64,000 bases of DNA from Oxytricha trifallax (lineage: Eukaryota > Ciliophora > Spirotrichea > Sporadotrichida > Oxytrichidae), in assembly GCA_000711775.1 (NCBI GenBank), contig ARYC01017590.1, forward strand, positions 1-64,000, in the 5' to 3' direction. Position 1 is the first letter of the stretch. Each line of letters opens with the position of its first letter. This document shows, piece after piece, positions 24,788 through 36,739 of this stretch. Both the position numbers and the translations under genes were made by a program. The notes beneath the pieces are model-generated. The model did not search any database. It worked only from the letters and a program-made list of their open reading frames with translations, and was not told the origin of the DNA.

Positions 24788-26998
24788 TCATTTCTTGTTA
24801 GACTTTGGTGTCTCATTGACATTGTTTGTTGAAGTTTTAATGCTACCTCTTGGTGTCTCATTTGCACTTCCTGTGGCTGCACCACCTCCAAAGGCTGATC
24901 CTCCTCCAATTTTAGAGCCACCAAATAGTGAAGACATTAACTTGCTTCCACCTGCAGCTGGAGTCTCTGTTCTACTTTTAGGTGTCTCTGTAGCTCCACC
25001 TGTTTTATTCGTTTTTGAACCTTTACTTTTTGGTGTTGGAGTTGATTCTGTGGCTTGATTGCCGTTACTGCCATTTGCAAATCTGGCTGGCAAATTGAAC
25101 CTTGAATACTTCTTATAGTTCTAAATGACAGTCTGGTCTTTAGTGTATTTGTTCAGCAATGTGACTATAATTTGATGGAATGACTTCTTCTGCTCGTTCA
25201 TCATTTTACGGATCTTTTCAAGTTCAGAGTCACTGTTTCTAACCAAATATTCATCCAGTTTCTCGAATCCTCCTCCTACACGAACCATACAAGAGTCTCC
25301 CTTGATAATCAGCATTTTTGTTTCTGTACCAATTAAATACTTGCTAGCTGCTATTCTGACGATTGGACATTCGATGTTTCTTTTGAAGACTATATCCTCC
25401 ACAAATTTATCGACTGCATCACCCTTAACGGCTTTGTAAGCTCTTTCTTTGAAAGTGGTCGCCATAGCAGCCTTGATACTGGCAAAGAAAGCTCTGTGGT
25501 CAACAGTTGGTGCTTCTTCCTTCTTCTCTTCTTCGTCATCGTCATCATCACTGTCGTTTCCTGGTACTTCAACTGCTACTCCTTCTTTGATGTTAGTAGT
25601 GTCTCCCTCGTTTAAGGGAATGTCCTCATCTTCATCATTGCCTACATCGCAATCACCATCATCGAAATCATCGTCGTTTTAGTCAGATCTAGGAGTATCC
25701 TCAGTTGCTGGGGTATCCATGTTTTACAAGTCCAAAGTGGGCTCTGGAGTTTCAAACTTTCCAAATATAATACCGTCATCTTCAAGCTTGATATCAAAGG
25801 ACTCTTAGATTTCAATTGTCTATCCAGCCTCTGAGTTATCAATTTTGGGATGCTCTCTGAAGCCCCTGGTAACTTTCAAGAGTCTTGACTTAGTATAAAT
25901 TTCTTGTTCTTCCTCTTTAATTTGTTGCCCTTATTCACTAAACATAATATAAAAATATACACTTTCTCCTGCTACGTTTTCAACAGGAATAGCCTTTATC
26001 AACTGGCAGAAATTATATTGATCTTCATAAACAGTCTCAGTAATGATTTATTCAAATAAATACTCTCCAGCTTACTATTATGAAACTATTTGATAAACAT
26101 CTTCACCATCTTATCCAGTTGGCTTAACTGTTTCTATTGGTAAAGCAGGGCATTTAACTTCATCTTCATGCATAGATTCAATAACTTCTCTTTCAACAAC
26201 TTTTTGAACAATTATAACAGAGTCTTGCTGAATTTATGATTGAATTTACTGCATTTCTTCTAGTTCAATGTGATCTACAGATTTCTTAAGCGATTCATTA
26301 ATATTCTGAGATTTATTTAAAGCTTAAGCTAGTGCACCAACCATTTCAATAACCAATCCAGATAATTATACCTCTTCCTCATGGACTGACTCAATAACCT
26401 CTCTGTTAATTGATTTTTAAGTTATCACAAATTAATCTTAATGAGTTGTAGATTATATAATTTACTCTTCCTCAAGTTCAATGTGATCAATTATCTTTGA
26501 ATCGTTTCCTTTTACGTTTTATTTTTACTGACTTTAAGCTAGTCTTTGGGACTTATCTAATGCTCCAATAATCTCAATGATAATTCCAGCTAAAATGACT
26601 TCACTTTCATGAACAGATTCTATAACTTCTCTATCAACAGCTTATTAGACTGGTCTGTGCTCTTCATCTTAAACAAATGCTTTAATCAGATAATCATCCT
26701 GAAAATCAGTCTCATTGACACCTTTCAAACCTTGATGCACATTTTCTATGTAGATACCTTTTTACTTAATTTCCTCCTCGTGCACTGATTCAATGCTCTC
26801 TCTTTCAATCTTGGAAACTTAAATCTAGACACCATCACTTTAAGTTACACTTTTGATTTGATAAGTGTCTTCACCAGCATTTTTAAATATCTCAATTATT
26901 TGTGGTCCAAGAATTACTTCTAATTCATAGATATCTTCAAATACAATAGGCTCCTCTTCTTTTGGTTTAGGTGGTTCAATTCTCCCACCGTCATTCAT
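24788..26998 (-). CDS. GAS2-domain protein with four REVIESVHE repeats
   Basis: Long uninterrupted frame (736 codons from the ATG at 26998; the frame and protein-like sequence extend upstream to about 27190, so the true start is unsure). Residues ~40-350 hold four copies of a 60-75 residue unit built around REVIESVHEEEV...GLVIEMV. An acidic stretch follows, then a GAS2 (GAR) domain with KMLIIKGDSCMVRVGGGFEKLDEYL, which in animals and algae binds microtubules. The tail is rich in Thr, Pro, Gly and Lys (ETPKS motifs). Likely a cytoskeletal linker. No IES is apparent, which is unusual here for so long a gene. Confidence 0.8.
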
Positions 26999-27194
26999 AT
27001 TGAACTCATAATCTTCTTTGATTTCTCTGACAAATTAGTTCAAGCCAGATTCTAAGTCTTTATTCTTGGCTTTTATATTGATGCCATAAAAAGTTTTGGA
27101 CTTGATAATTACTTTTGGAGTATTCTGAATTATGGTTTACAAATCTGGGCCTAGTAGATCTTAATTAAAAATGTTACTAAATTATAATTAATAC

Positions 27195-27974
27195 TAAAAT
27201 CTTTGCTAATCATGTTCAGAATTGGTTGCTATTATGTGTCCTCGCCTATCTTTTTCAAGTAATTATGTGATTTAGTCAGAGCTTCGAATGTTAGAATATC
27301 AATCATTGATAGATTGTTCAATTCATGATAGAGGCTCTCAGCAAGCATCCCCACCATTCTCTTACCAATTTAATTCGATGATTTTCCTCCTACTTTGGCC
27401 ATTTCCAAGAAACTTGAAGTGAAAACTATGGCTGTTTGCATGCTTCTAGACGTAAGGACTGGTAACAAATTCTTAGCGAGGAAGAGGCTTTGCATGATAT
27501 TCAGGTTTATCATCTCTTCAACTTGAGAGTTAGGTATCAAATTCAAAGGAAAGACACCATTCCAAGATGAATTTATGAAGAGCATAGAGATATCCAAGGA
27601 CTTTATTCGTTGAGCTGCTTCTCTGTAATCTCTGTTTACATTGATCTTGCCATACATGGACTGAATGAAATATAATAATTTGTAAGAATGTACATGGTTT
27701 AGATATCTGAATTTTTCATCTGTATTTTCCTGAGTTTGTCCTTGACTAGTTTTTCATCATTACCGATAATGCATAAGTTAAAACCATGTTTAGCTAATTT
27801 TTCGCAAAACTGGAGTCCCAAGCTATCTGATCCACCAGTGACGACAACCCAAGATTTTTTGTTAGGAAAATTATCCAGATTTTTAGTTTCCTCTAAAGTA
27901 ATGGGAACTGGGACTCCATAAATCTTATAAAACCCTTGTTTAAATAATTTAAAAAAAGATAAGGGATTTTTGGA
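27195..27974 (-). CDS. Short-chain dehydrogenase/reductase-like protein (partial ends)
   Basis: Rossmann-type NAD(P)-binding protein of the SDR superfamily, nearest in style to membrane-associated 17-beta-HSD12/3-ketoacyl-CoA reductases. After a hydrophobic lead (FFKLFKQGFYKIYGVP) comes SWVVVTGGSDSLG, the cofactor loop, then FINSSWNG and TAIVFTSSFLEMAKVGG. Where the catalytic YxxxK is expected the sequence reads NQIGK, so the Tyr seems replaced by Asn. A 38-base IES (27660-27697) must be removed. The N-terminus is cut by TGA at 27978-27980 and the C-terminus overlaps the open frame upstream of the GAS2 gene, so both ends are unresolved. Confidence 0.68.
27660..27697. other. IES in SDR gene (pointer TACATGG, 38 bp)
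   Basis: TACATGG at 27653-27659 and 27691-27697. Removal joins NSDIQTMY to GKINVNRDYREAA in frame. Confidence 0.85.
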
Positions 27975-28039
27975 TCATCAAAATATAATGGAATATTATT
28001 TCTTTAAGTAAATTAGGCTGATTAATAACTTTCCAGAAA

Positions 28040-28291
28040 AAAAATTAATAATTTTTTAGAAAATAAAAAATTAGCGCCTATAAAAATATTTAAGTATAAA
28101 TTTATCTCTTCTTTATTCCCATTCTTCAAACCTGAATGACTAACTGGGTTTTAGTAGTCATGTGGATCTGGCACCTCCCTGTTGTCAAAACCCCCTCGGC
28201 GTCTTGCACAAAAGATCACAGCGGCCATGATACTCACAAGTGCAACAAGTTGCATTAATGACTTTCTTGAAGTAGAGACCACGTTTCCCAT
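28040..28291 (-). CDS. Small single-pass membrane protein or N-terminus of the SDR gene
   Basis: Begins MGNVVSTSRKSL followed by one hydrophobic helix (LVALVSIMAAVIF) and a basic stop-transfer CARRRGG, then a polar tail with DPHDY. The frame has no TGA before the next gene, so the 3' end cannot be placed. Either it is a tiny independent gene, or an unseen IES joins it to the SDR segment downstream, whose own N-terminus is missing. Confidence 0.45.
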
Positions 28292-28910
28292 AGTATTATT
28301 CCAGAATACAAATTATTTTTAAAATTAGAGAAAACATATATTTTACTATACTAATTAATATGTATTAAAGCAGTGAACATTTGCGATAAAATGAATACAA
28401 TTTTAAGTGGTAAATTTTTCAAATAAAATACAAATTTCTATTGGGTATAGAATCTAATATTCAATAAACTTTAAAAAAAGTAAAATCTTCAAAATAATTG
28501 ATTTTCTTTTGCATGATAATATATTTAAGAGACCATATTTCAGTTATATCTTATTATGTTTTTATAAAATTGTAAAAGTATAACAAAATAACTAAATAAC
28601 TTAATTATTCTTTTTATAATTTATGAACTAAAAAACTGCAATATAAAGATTAAATTTGATTAATAAAGTGAAATAAACAATAGATATTTAATATTTAGAT
28701 CAGAATCATTCAATTATTATATTAATATGAAAAATTTATCATTTTATTATCCCTAGATATATTGTATCACTCTAATTTATATAAATAATTTAATACTATT
28801 ATAATTAAAATAAATGAAATAATTATCAGGTTTACACATTTTAGTTTAACATAAAATTCTATTTAAATTTTTCAAATTTTATACCTCAAAATAGTTGAAT
28901 TATGAAGTTT
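28292..28910. other. AT-rich spacer
   Basis: About 620 bases without coding signal. It separates two minus-strand genes and could hold chromosome ends (telomere-addition sites) of the somatic genome; no motif proves this. Confidence 0.4.
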
Positions 28911-30441
28911 TCAATTGATTTAGCTGAGGAAATCGAGTTGGGCAGCTTGAGATTGATAGATCCTAGTGATTTTCTGAGTTTCAATCTTGAGCTTGTTCTT
29001 TCTCTCTTAGAATAGCATGTTCTCTTGACTTGCCTGCTCGAGGCTCTCTTGTGTAAGTTGAATGCTTTTGTCTGTATAATTGAATTTATAATTAGAAATT
29101 TATAAATATGGGTGAAAAATTGAAATTTTTGGACTATGAACTTACCTAGGAGAGAAAGTGCTTCAACTTTATCTGTTTGAATGGAGTTAGCGAGATCATC
29201 ATGGCGGTTCTTCAAAAGCTAAATGAGTTGAGTAACATCTCCAATTGAGAAGATATCGTGAATAATCTTGGTTGAAGTCTGATAGAAATCATGGAGTTTA
29301 GATTAATGATCTGAGATTTTCTAAAAGACATTTCTGTGAGGATTGGATCTCTTGACTGGAGGAGGAGTGGACTTTGCTTGGGAAATCAAATTTGAATTAT
29401 ATTTATGTATAAATAAACAGAAATCTTGTTAACAACTTGATTTTGTGACTTTACTGCCTTTCTAGCTTGAAAGTTATCGATTCCATTCTCAATTTGCTAG
29501 TTGTTGACAATTTTCTGGGCTCTTTGCTAGTCTGACTGAAATCTAGGCTAAATGTAGGACTGCTGCGATTTAGATCTGATGTTGGAGCTTTAGTTTCCCT
29601 ATACATTGACTTACTTGCTCTGTCGATTGAAGGTACTCTACTAGTTTTACTGTAAATTTGAAGGATTCACATTTTGCTTAAGATTGTTATTCATTGTAGA
29701 ATTGGCTTATCTTTGAGGTTGAAAAGTGGATGGAGAAGGGCCTAGTTTCTAACTTGGATTTGAACTTTGTTACATAGCTGAAAATCTTATTTGATGTCTA
29801 GAGTCTAAATTTTAGTAGGAAGATCCGAGACTTTTGTGAGGAAGGAGATCTTCATGAGATTATAGCTTCAATTAAATTGAATTCTTAAAATTATATACAT
29901 TTTGTTTAATTAGAATTAATGAGAGTTAATTCATGAAAATAAATGGGAAACCTTTATTAACCATTTAATATTAAGTTTGAGGAAAAGCATTACTCTTTTA
30001 TGTCCATTAATGATTAAATAATTATTTCATAAATTTAATATATCCTTTATTATACTCATATGTTGACAAATTTGAAGAATTTGGATTGCTTGAGAAAGGC
30101 TATCTCTTGGGATTGTTGTTTCTAGTTGATGGAGTCTGCGAATCATTCTGCTAATAGTCATTAGCAAATTGCTTGTCAAAGTTTCTTGGAATCTGCTGCT
30201 CTTTGTGATTTGATTGAATCTAACCTGAAAATCTTTAATTCTGCAATTGTGGAGCTTGTTGAGGTGGACTTCTTTGATACTGATTGCTTGAGGGTTTGTG
30301 GGCTTGCTACCTTTGATTGTAGTTGGTTTCTTGGGGTGTGTGGGGACTGAATTACTTCTGCATGTTTATTGGTTGTTGCTGGTTTTGGGCTTGCTTCATA
30401 TTAGCTGATGGCTGATTTTGAACTTGGTTAGAGTTTCTCAT
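28911..30441 (-). CDS. Gln/Asn/Ser-rich protein with C-terminal coiled coil
   Basis: Starts MRNSNQVQNQPSANMKQ and is dominated by Q, N, S and P for about 320 residues. After a 59-base IES (29381-29439) it changes to AKSTPPVKRSNPHRN and a helical, heptad-like end (DVTQLIQLLKNRHDDLANSI, then QLTQESLEQASQEN). A 74-base GT..AG intron (29072-29145) is required. With both removed, 466 codons remain. A hydrophobic-looking stretch near 29890-30050 may be a further in-frame IES. I recognise no family; prion-like low-complexity plus coiled coil suggests a scaffold. Confidence 0.72.
29381..29439. other. IES in Gln-rich gene (pointer CTTG, 59 bp)
   Basis: CTTG at 29377-29380 and 29436-29439. Removal joins KSQNQ to AKSTPPVKRS in frame; the insert itself would lead to a TGA. 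Confidence 0.7.
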
Positions 30442-30817
30442 GAAAATGATTTTTGTTTTAAATTAATTATATCTTTACTAAAGCTAATTTGATATAAATA
30501 GAATCTATAAGCAAAGATTTATTTTAGATATTAGAGAATAAATGATCTCTCAATTAATTTATAATTAAGGATTTTATTATTTATATATAATCATACCTAA
30601 TATTTATGTATATACACTGAATTATAATATGCAAAAATAATTAAAAATAGTTAAAGAATAAGTTTTAAATTTAAATTCTATATTCTTTTTATTTTCATCA
30701 TTATCATAAAAAAATTAAAATTATTCTAATAATTATATTAAATACTGAATTTCAAGATTCATTTGAAACATTAGGAATCTTTATAAAACCGATTAAATAT
30801 ATTTCTTTTTTCATTTA
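30442..30817. other. AT-rich spacer
   Basis: About 375 bases between two minus-strand genes; no coding or repeat signal. Confidence 0.4.
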
Positions 30818-33290
30818 TCATAATTGTTTGGTTTTCTTAATGTTTAAATGTTCCAGTACTTTCTATATATCTCCATTAAGATTGAATTTATCTGAATCAA
30901 TTATAGTTTGATTTCTCCTTCTCCTTTAACTATTCTACGTCAGCAGTCTATTCGTATTTCTACTGCTACAAATCTCCCCTCCAAAAGCAAAATTGGCTTC
31001 TTTTTAATAAATTTTCGAGTTATTTGCAGCTGGTAAGCTTAACATGTCTTCACATTACAAATCGAAATGCTTATCTAATTTTGTTCTATTGTTAAAGTTG
31101 TGTTAAAGAGCCTAATTCAAGTGAGTGTTATCAAAGATTGAGATTTATTTGTGCATTAAAGCTATGTTATTAAGAGGCGTCTTGGATTGCTTTCTCTAAG
31201 TGAAGAAACTCTTACCATTAATGTTTTACAAAGTCCTATTCATTAACTTCAAATTTCCTTGAGATCCTTCCTCAATTTCTACTATGGTTTGATTAGATTG
31301 GATAGTCTAATCTATGTTCCTTGTAGTCAATTAAGTTGATTGTTATTCCGAAGTAAATGTAACAGAATTGTTTAATTTCTTTCTTATGCGAAGGACACTG
31401 GGCGTGTAATTTTATCTCCTAATATTTAGTATCTCATTTGGTATACCCTATACTTCAATTTCTTGTCTCTTAACGTCTTATTTCCTTAAAATTTCAGTAA
31501 TTGTACTTTCGTCTTTTATGAACTTATCAGGACTGTTCCTGCCTTCTATATTTGATCTGTAATTTCTGGTCACCAAGCTACTTAACCTTGGATCTTAAAG
31601 TATGCGTTTACCAGCAACAATTTCTTTTTTTAAGACATTTAAATGTTGCTCTAACCGTGAAATAATGGTATCTTTAAGATCTATTTCTATATCAATTTCT
31701 TTTTGGAACTACTAAAACTTTGCTTTTTCCTCATGAATCTTGGAGACTAAATCTTTCTCCTTGCCAAAGAACATAAGCTATAAATCTTGGAAATCGTCTT
31801 TCTAACCTCTGGAAAGCTGCTCAATAATTTTTTATTAATCAGAACATCGATTTTCTGAGATTTTGAGTTTCTACTTCAATTAAGAGATTTCTTCGTTTAA
31901 CACTTCACTAAATTGCATGTTTATGGTTCCTTCAAGTTTAAGCTAATCAATTTCCATTTTTAAGATATTTACTACACTTTTGAGTTCTTTTATAGCACTT
32001 TCTTTGTTTTACAGTTCTTATTGAAACTTCTATTTTTCAGCTTTTGTTACTTATAGAGTCACTTAATTCTAAAAAACTTAAGTTTTATTAGTCAATCTTA
32101 AGCTTAGTTAATTTGATCTTTTAGATAGAAAAGAAAGTCTTGAGGGCTGTTTATTCAGGGGTTTAGAATAAGATGGAATTTTCAGTTTATTTACTGATTC
32201 GTTATCATTAAATGCCTCATCTTAAAACAATTAAAGTAATAGTAGAGTATTAACTATTATGTAATTAAGATCTTGGACAATCTATATTAATATTTATCAT
32301 CCTAGTCATTTTAAAATTCTCGATTATTTTCCGAACCAGATGATGATGAAATGAAATCCTATTCATCATCGATTTGAGACAATTCTTGAATTAAAGTCTA
32401 ATTTACCTCTTTTAAATTTGAAACTTATTCTTCCAATTTTTTCCTGCTCTCCGATCGCAAATATTTCCTTTACATCACTCCCAAAGTTTCTGACATACCT
32501 TTTAAGTCGTTTTATTGAAATTTGTGCTTTAAATCCACAAATAAGAGTTCAAGGTAAACTATTAGAATATATTTCAAAGATAATTTAAGTTTAAAATGCT
32601 AAAAATCATCTATTTTATATTTTTAACATTAAAGTTTATACAATTACACTTGATAACTTAAAAGTCAATCTTTAAGTCGCCAAACCCTCGATTTATTACT
32701 TCTTTAACTACCCTTTAAGTATATCAATTTCTTTCTTAAAATCTCCAAAAGCCACATTGAGATATTAAATCATAAATTAATCTTAAAATAAAGATGCTTC
32801 TTATACTTTTCATAATGATCTTTGTCTGCTGCAATAGTTGCATTTCTAATTTCTTGTTTGGTTATTTCTGAAATTGATTTTAATCTATGTTACAAATCGT
32901 CTCTATCTCTTTCCAAATTAGATATTTGTTGTTATTAGTTAAAAAATGTACTTTAATTTTCTAATGTGTGAAGAATTAATATTTATATGGTTATTTTACA
33001 AGAATTATAAGTAAAATAATTTTAGACAATACAACTGTTTGCCCATTCTTGTATTTTTAACATCCTCCCAGATTAAATTATCATATTGCAAATCTTACTT
33101 ATCCAAAAAGAAATTCTCCCTACACAGCAAATAGTTAGTATATAAAATATTTATAATTGGGTTTCACTAATTTTACTAACATATTACTATTACTATCATT
33201 TTCTGAATCTGAGAGAGTTAAGCCCTAATTTTCAAATTAAATTACATCGCCTATCTTCTTGGCATACTCACTTATTTATTTCAGATTCAT
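30818..33290 (-). CDS. Long coiled-coil protein, several IESs and introns
   Basis: Begins MNLKQISEYAKKIGDVIQ. Two GT..AG introns near the start (33120-33180, 61 bases; 32961-33027, 67 bases) restore frame, followed by heptad-rich sequence such as ISNLERDRDDLQHRLKSISE. IESs are placed at 32770-32792 and 32222-32301; another interruption between about 32540 and 32660 is implied but not resolved. The central part (ELKSVVNILKMEIDQLKLEG, then IISRLEQHLNVLKKEI) is classic coiled coil. The C-terminal 150 residues are polar and end LEHLNIKKTKQL. No family is recognised; probably a cytoskeletal or basal-body structural protein. Confidence 0.7.
32222..32301. other. IES in coiled-coil gene (pointer TCATC, 80 bp)
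   Basis: TCATC at 32217-32221 and 32297-32301. Removal joins REFQNDQ to DEAFNDNES in frame. Confidence 0.75.
32770..32792. other. Possible IES in coiled-coil gene (pointer TAAA, 23 bp)
   Basis: TAAA at 32766-32769 and 32789-32792. Removal joins YEKYKKHL to QYLNVAFGDFKKEI in frame; the pointer is short and AT-only, so the edge is approximate. Confidence 0.5.
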
Positions 33291-33518
33291 TTTTGTTATT
33301 ATAAAATTATAACTATCAATATTTATTTTATTAATCCTAAGTCATTTCCCCATTATTAATAATATCAGATTTCTATTATATTTACATATTTTATACATAG
33401 ATGTTAAAAACAATTTGATTCAGAGATAAAAACTCTCATATAGAACCACTTGTAGATCCCTAATCTGGTGGGACCAAACTTCGAGCATAAATCTCTCCCT
33501 GAATTCATCTAAAGTCAA

Positions 33519-36500
33519 ATGAAAATAAGGGAAACTATGGTCGGTGAGCTAGAAATCAAGCATAATGAGGTAAAACAGTCTATTTAAGACTTGGCTGAGC
33601 ATTTGGAGCATTTAATGGGTAGTTAAGTCAAAGATAAAATTGACTAGATTTAAGAGAAGGAACATGTAATTTCTTATTATATATAAGTACCAATTACTAA
33701 TTTTAGGTGAATTTCATTGATAATTAAATAATTTGAGGTTACTTTATATATTTTGGTAATCTCAGAAAACTTGAAATCTATAGAGAAGAAAACTCTTTAA
33801 GAATAAATTCCTTCTTTAAGAAAGCAGATAGAAGAAATGATTGAGGATGTTGAAAAATAGAGAATAGATCACAAGGTCAAAATAGAATTGCAAAACAATC
33901 ATGTGAAATAAGTTTAGTACGAACTTGATAAACTCAATTTTTAACTGTAAGCTGCCCAAGAAAGCATGGAGTAAAAGAAAAATGAGATTATAATATAAAA
34001 AACATTAATTTATCTTGGTATATTTCTATATTTACAGCTCTATGTATTGCATCTCGTTATTATTTTTATATCATGTACACATAAGAGATAAACAGACAGA
34101 TAAAGGAAGGCATGAACTCATTAGTAAAAACTTAAGATAATTAAAAAACTGACATGCATGATAAAGTCCGAAGTTTACAACTGCTCATAGATAAAAGTGA
34201 AAAGCGTTTGGTTAAGCAGCAGCAAGTTCTTTCTGATAAATTAGAGCTAATTACAGGCTAATCAGTGCATTTATTTTCAGAAGCGAGGGAAAGTTTGGAG
34301 TCTGGCTACGAAGACAGATAAGGCTTGGTAAGCGGCAAAAACATCAATGACAAATCGCCAAGTGAAATTAATAATAACTCAAGCAAGAGGTTCTTTGAGA
34401 GCAGGAGAGTCACTCCAATTTAGAGTTAAAGTCTCAACAGGAAGCTTGAAGATTAGGTGATCAAAGAGGAGATGTAAATTGAGGACTAGAGCGATGGTTA
34501 ACTCGACTAAACCTTGAATTAATAAATTACTTAGAAAAGTTTGGAAGAAGAAGATAATTAGGTGTAATAGCAATAAATGTAAAATTACACAAAGATAAGT
34601 AGCAAACAAGTTATTAATGATTTGGGATAAGAGACAGTGAAGGATTAAGAACAAAAGTAGTCAGAAGACTTAAATGACTAAGAGAATACTAAAAAGGAGC
34701 AAAACAATTAAGAATAGTCTTTGTAGGAAGATTCATTTAATCATACTTTCTATTAAAATGCTGCTTAAAATAACCAATAAGCATAAAGCAAGGCTAGTTA
34801 ACTGGATAAACTGTCATTTTTTAAAGATGAAAACTTGAAGCAATTATGAAATGAATTGAATGTTTTTTTTCTTCATATTATCTTAGAAGAATTTGTCTAA
34901 TAAAAATACAGAACAAATTGAATCAGTTTTTGGATTGCAAGTTCATAACAATTCTTAGGATTAAACTTCTTAGAATTAGTCTAAAACACTCTAAAATCTA
35001 GAAAAGTCCTTATCAAAATAATCTCGAGAGGTAATTGATGAAAAAGTTTTTTAAGGAAAAGCTGGTGTATAATTTAAGCCAGAAAAAACCTTAAGCACAA
35101 AAAAAGATGAACTCCTTAAACTTAACATGAGCACTAGCACACATTCAGTTAATAAAGTAATTGGTAGAGTAGACACCCTAGAAACCAACATGTAAGAATG
35201 TATGCGTATAATAGCTGAGATACTTGTGGCAGTAAAAGAAACAAAGCTCCCTTCTCTTGAGAAATTAGCTTACTTGATAAAAAACAGAATGGATTAATAA
35301 TCCTCGGCATAGTTTGAGGGAGTAAGGGGCATGAATGGAAGTTTCTCTAATGACAATAATAAAGTAACGGCTAAAAATGAAAATGGTGGATCAAGCATTA
35401 AACTGGCAAACTTCAAGTCGTACTTTGAAAAAATGATTGGCGGGTCTGGGACTACCAAAAATGTTTAGAATAAGCTATCAGAGATGACAGGCTTTGAAAA
35501 TGAACTAAAAAATACTCATTAAGGTATTATGACTCCTCAAGTCAAAACGACATCATTTTAAATCCAATAATTAATCCTATATTTATTTATATATGTTATT
35601 TATGTCTTTCATTATAAAAAAATTAAAACCTTTTCGGTAATATTTAATATTTATTAAATTATTAATCAATCTAGAGAATGATCTAAAATTAAAAATAAAA
35701 CTAAATATATATATTGTTATTTTAAATTAATTTATTTGAATTTATTTTTAATAAATAACATTTTAATGCTTTATTCCACTATCATAACTAATTGAGCGCC
35801 ACTTAAGGTAGGCCAAGTTCAAAAACAAGAAAAGTCTCCGATCCCTAAAAAATCTATCAGACAATAAATTCTTCAGAGATGATTAATTCACCAGGACTTA
35901 ACCAAGCTTAATTGCAGAATATGAAGTCAAAATTTGTTAAAGAATCCCCTCACCCCAAAAGAAATAAAACTCAAGCTTATAATGAAAATGGATTATCTGT
36001 AGTTTTTGAAAATTAAGGAGTAATTTAATAAGAAAATACACCCATAGATTCAGAGAAAGATAAAATGCCTCAAAATCATGAGAAGGCTTAATATTGATAT
36101 GTGTTATATTATTTTAAAAGTCCAAGTCTCAGTTTGGTAAGAAAAGAAACACCTAAACTATAACCGCTTTTTAAGTCGATAAAAAGGAATACTCACACTA
36201 TCTATATGAGACTATGAATATAGATTAGGAACCTAGTAAATAAATCATAAATGATTCAAGCATACAAGATTTAACAAGTCGAAATGAGAGCTAAAAGGTA
36301 TCTGCTAAAAAGCGGAAATCAAGTAGAGGCGGTTCGTCTCAACTTGCTGAGAGATTAGATATGTTACTCCCGCCCCTAAAAGTTGAATAGCTAGATCCCA
36401 ATAAAACTGCGCAATAAATTTATGAAAACCAATAGAAGAAGGTACTCAAGCTTAAAGAAATGAACTTTAGAACAGCTCAAAACAGTCCTACTAGAACCAA

Positions 36501-36642
36501 TAATATTATGCCATAAATTAAATCAAGACCAAGACCCATTGCTGTAAAATATGAGGAAATGGTTGGAGTTGACTAAATGTCTCCTCCAAAATCTGCTAGA
36601 AGGCATATGCCGAACTAAATAACTAAGAATTTAATATTTTGA
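33519..36642 (+). CDS. Large coiled-coil, Gln-rich protein
   Basis: Divergent from the previous gene. The frame is open from upstream of the ATG at 33519, so the start may be earlier. It contains coiled-coil blocks (IEEMIEDVEKQRIDHKVKIE; VRSLQLLIDKSEKRLVKQQQ), a long Q/E-rich region, a second coil (LETNMQECMRIIAEILVAVK), then a Ser/Pro/Lys-rich C-terminus ending RRHMPNQITKNLIF. TGAs at about 33718, 34073, 34846 and 36100 and the AT-rich gap 35565-35785 show several introns or IESs; only the 14-base IES at 36202-36215 is fully resolved. The gap leaves open that 35785-36642 is a separate gene. Confidence 0.62.
36202..36215. other. IES, 14 bp (pointer ACTAT)
   Basis: ACTAT at 36197-36201 and 36211-36215. 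Removing 14 bases joins SIKRNTHTM to NIDQEPSKQ and removes an in-frame TGA. Among the shortest IESs in the window. Confidence 0.7.
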
Positions 36643-36739
36643 CAAGTTCAATTTTGATTTCTTTAATAATTAATTTGTAAATTTAGAGAAGTTAAGATCA
36701 AATTCTAGTGAAATATAAAAATAGTGCATATATAAGTAA

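Noticed and set aside
24795..25058. Plus-strand open frame rich in Pro, Leu and Val
   Set aside because: Exact antisense of the Thr/Pro/Gly-rich tail of the GAS2 gene; the bias is a shadow.
28886..29215. 109-codon frame MKNRHDDLANS continuing through 29072-29145
   Set aside because: It reads through a typical GTAAGT...ACAG intron; splicing gives a better coiled-coil end.
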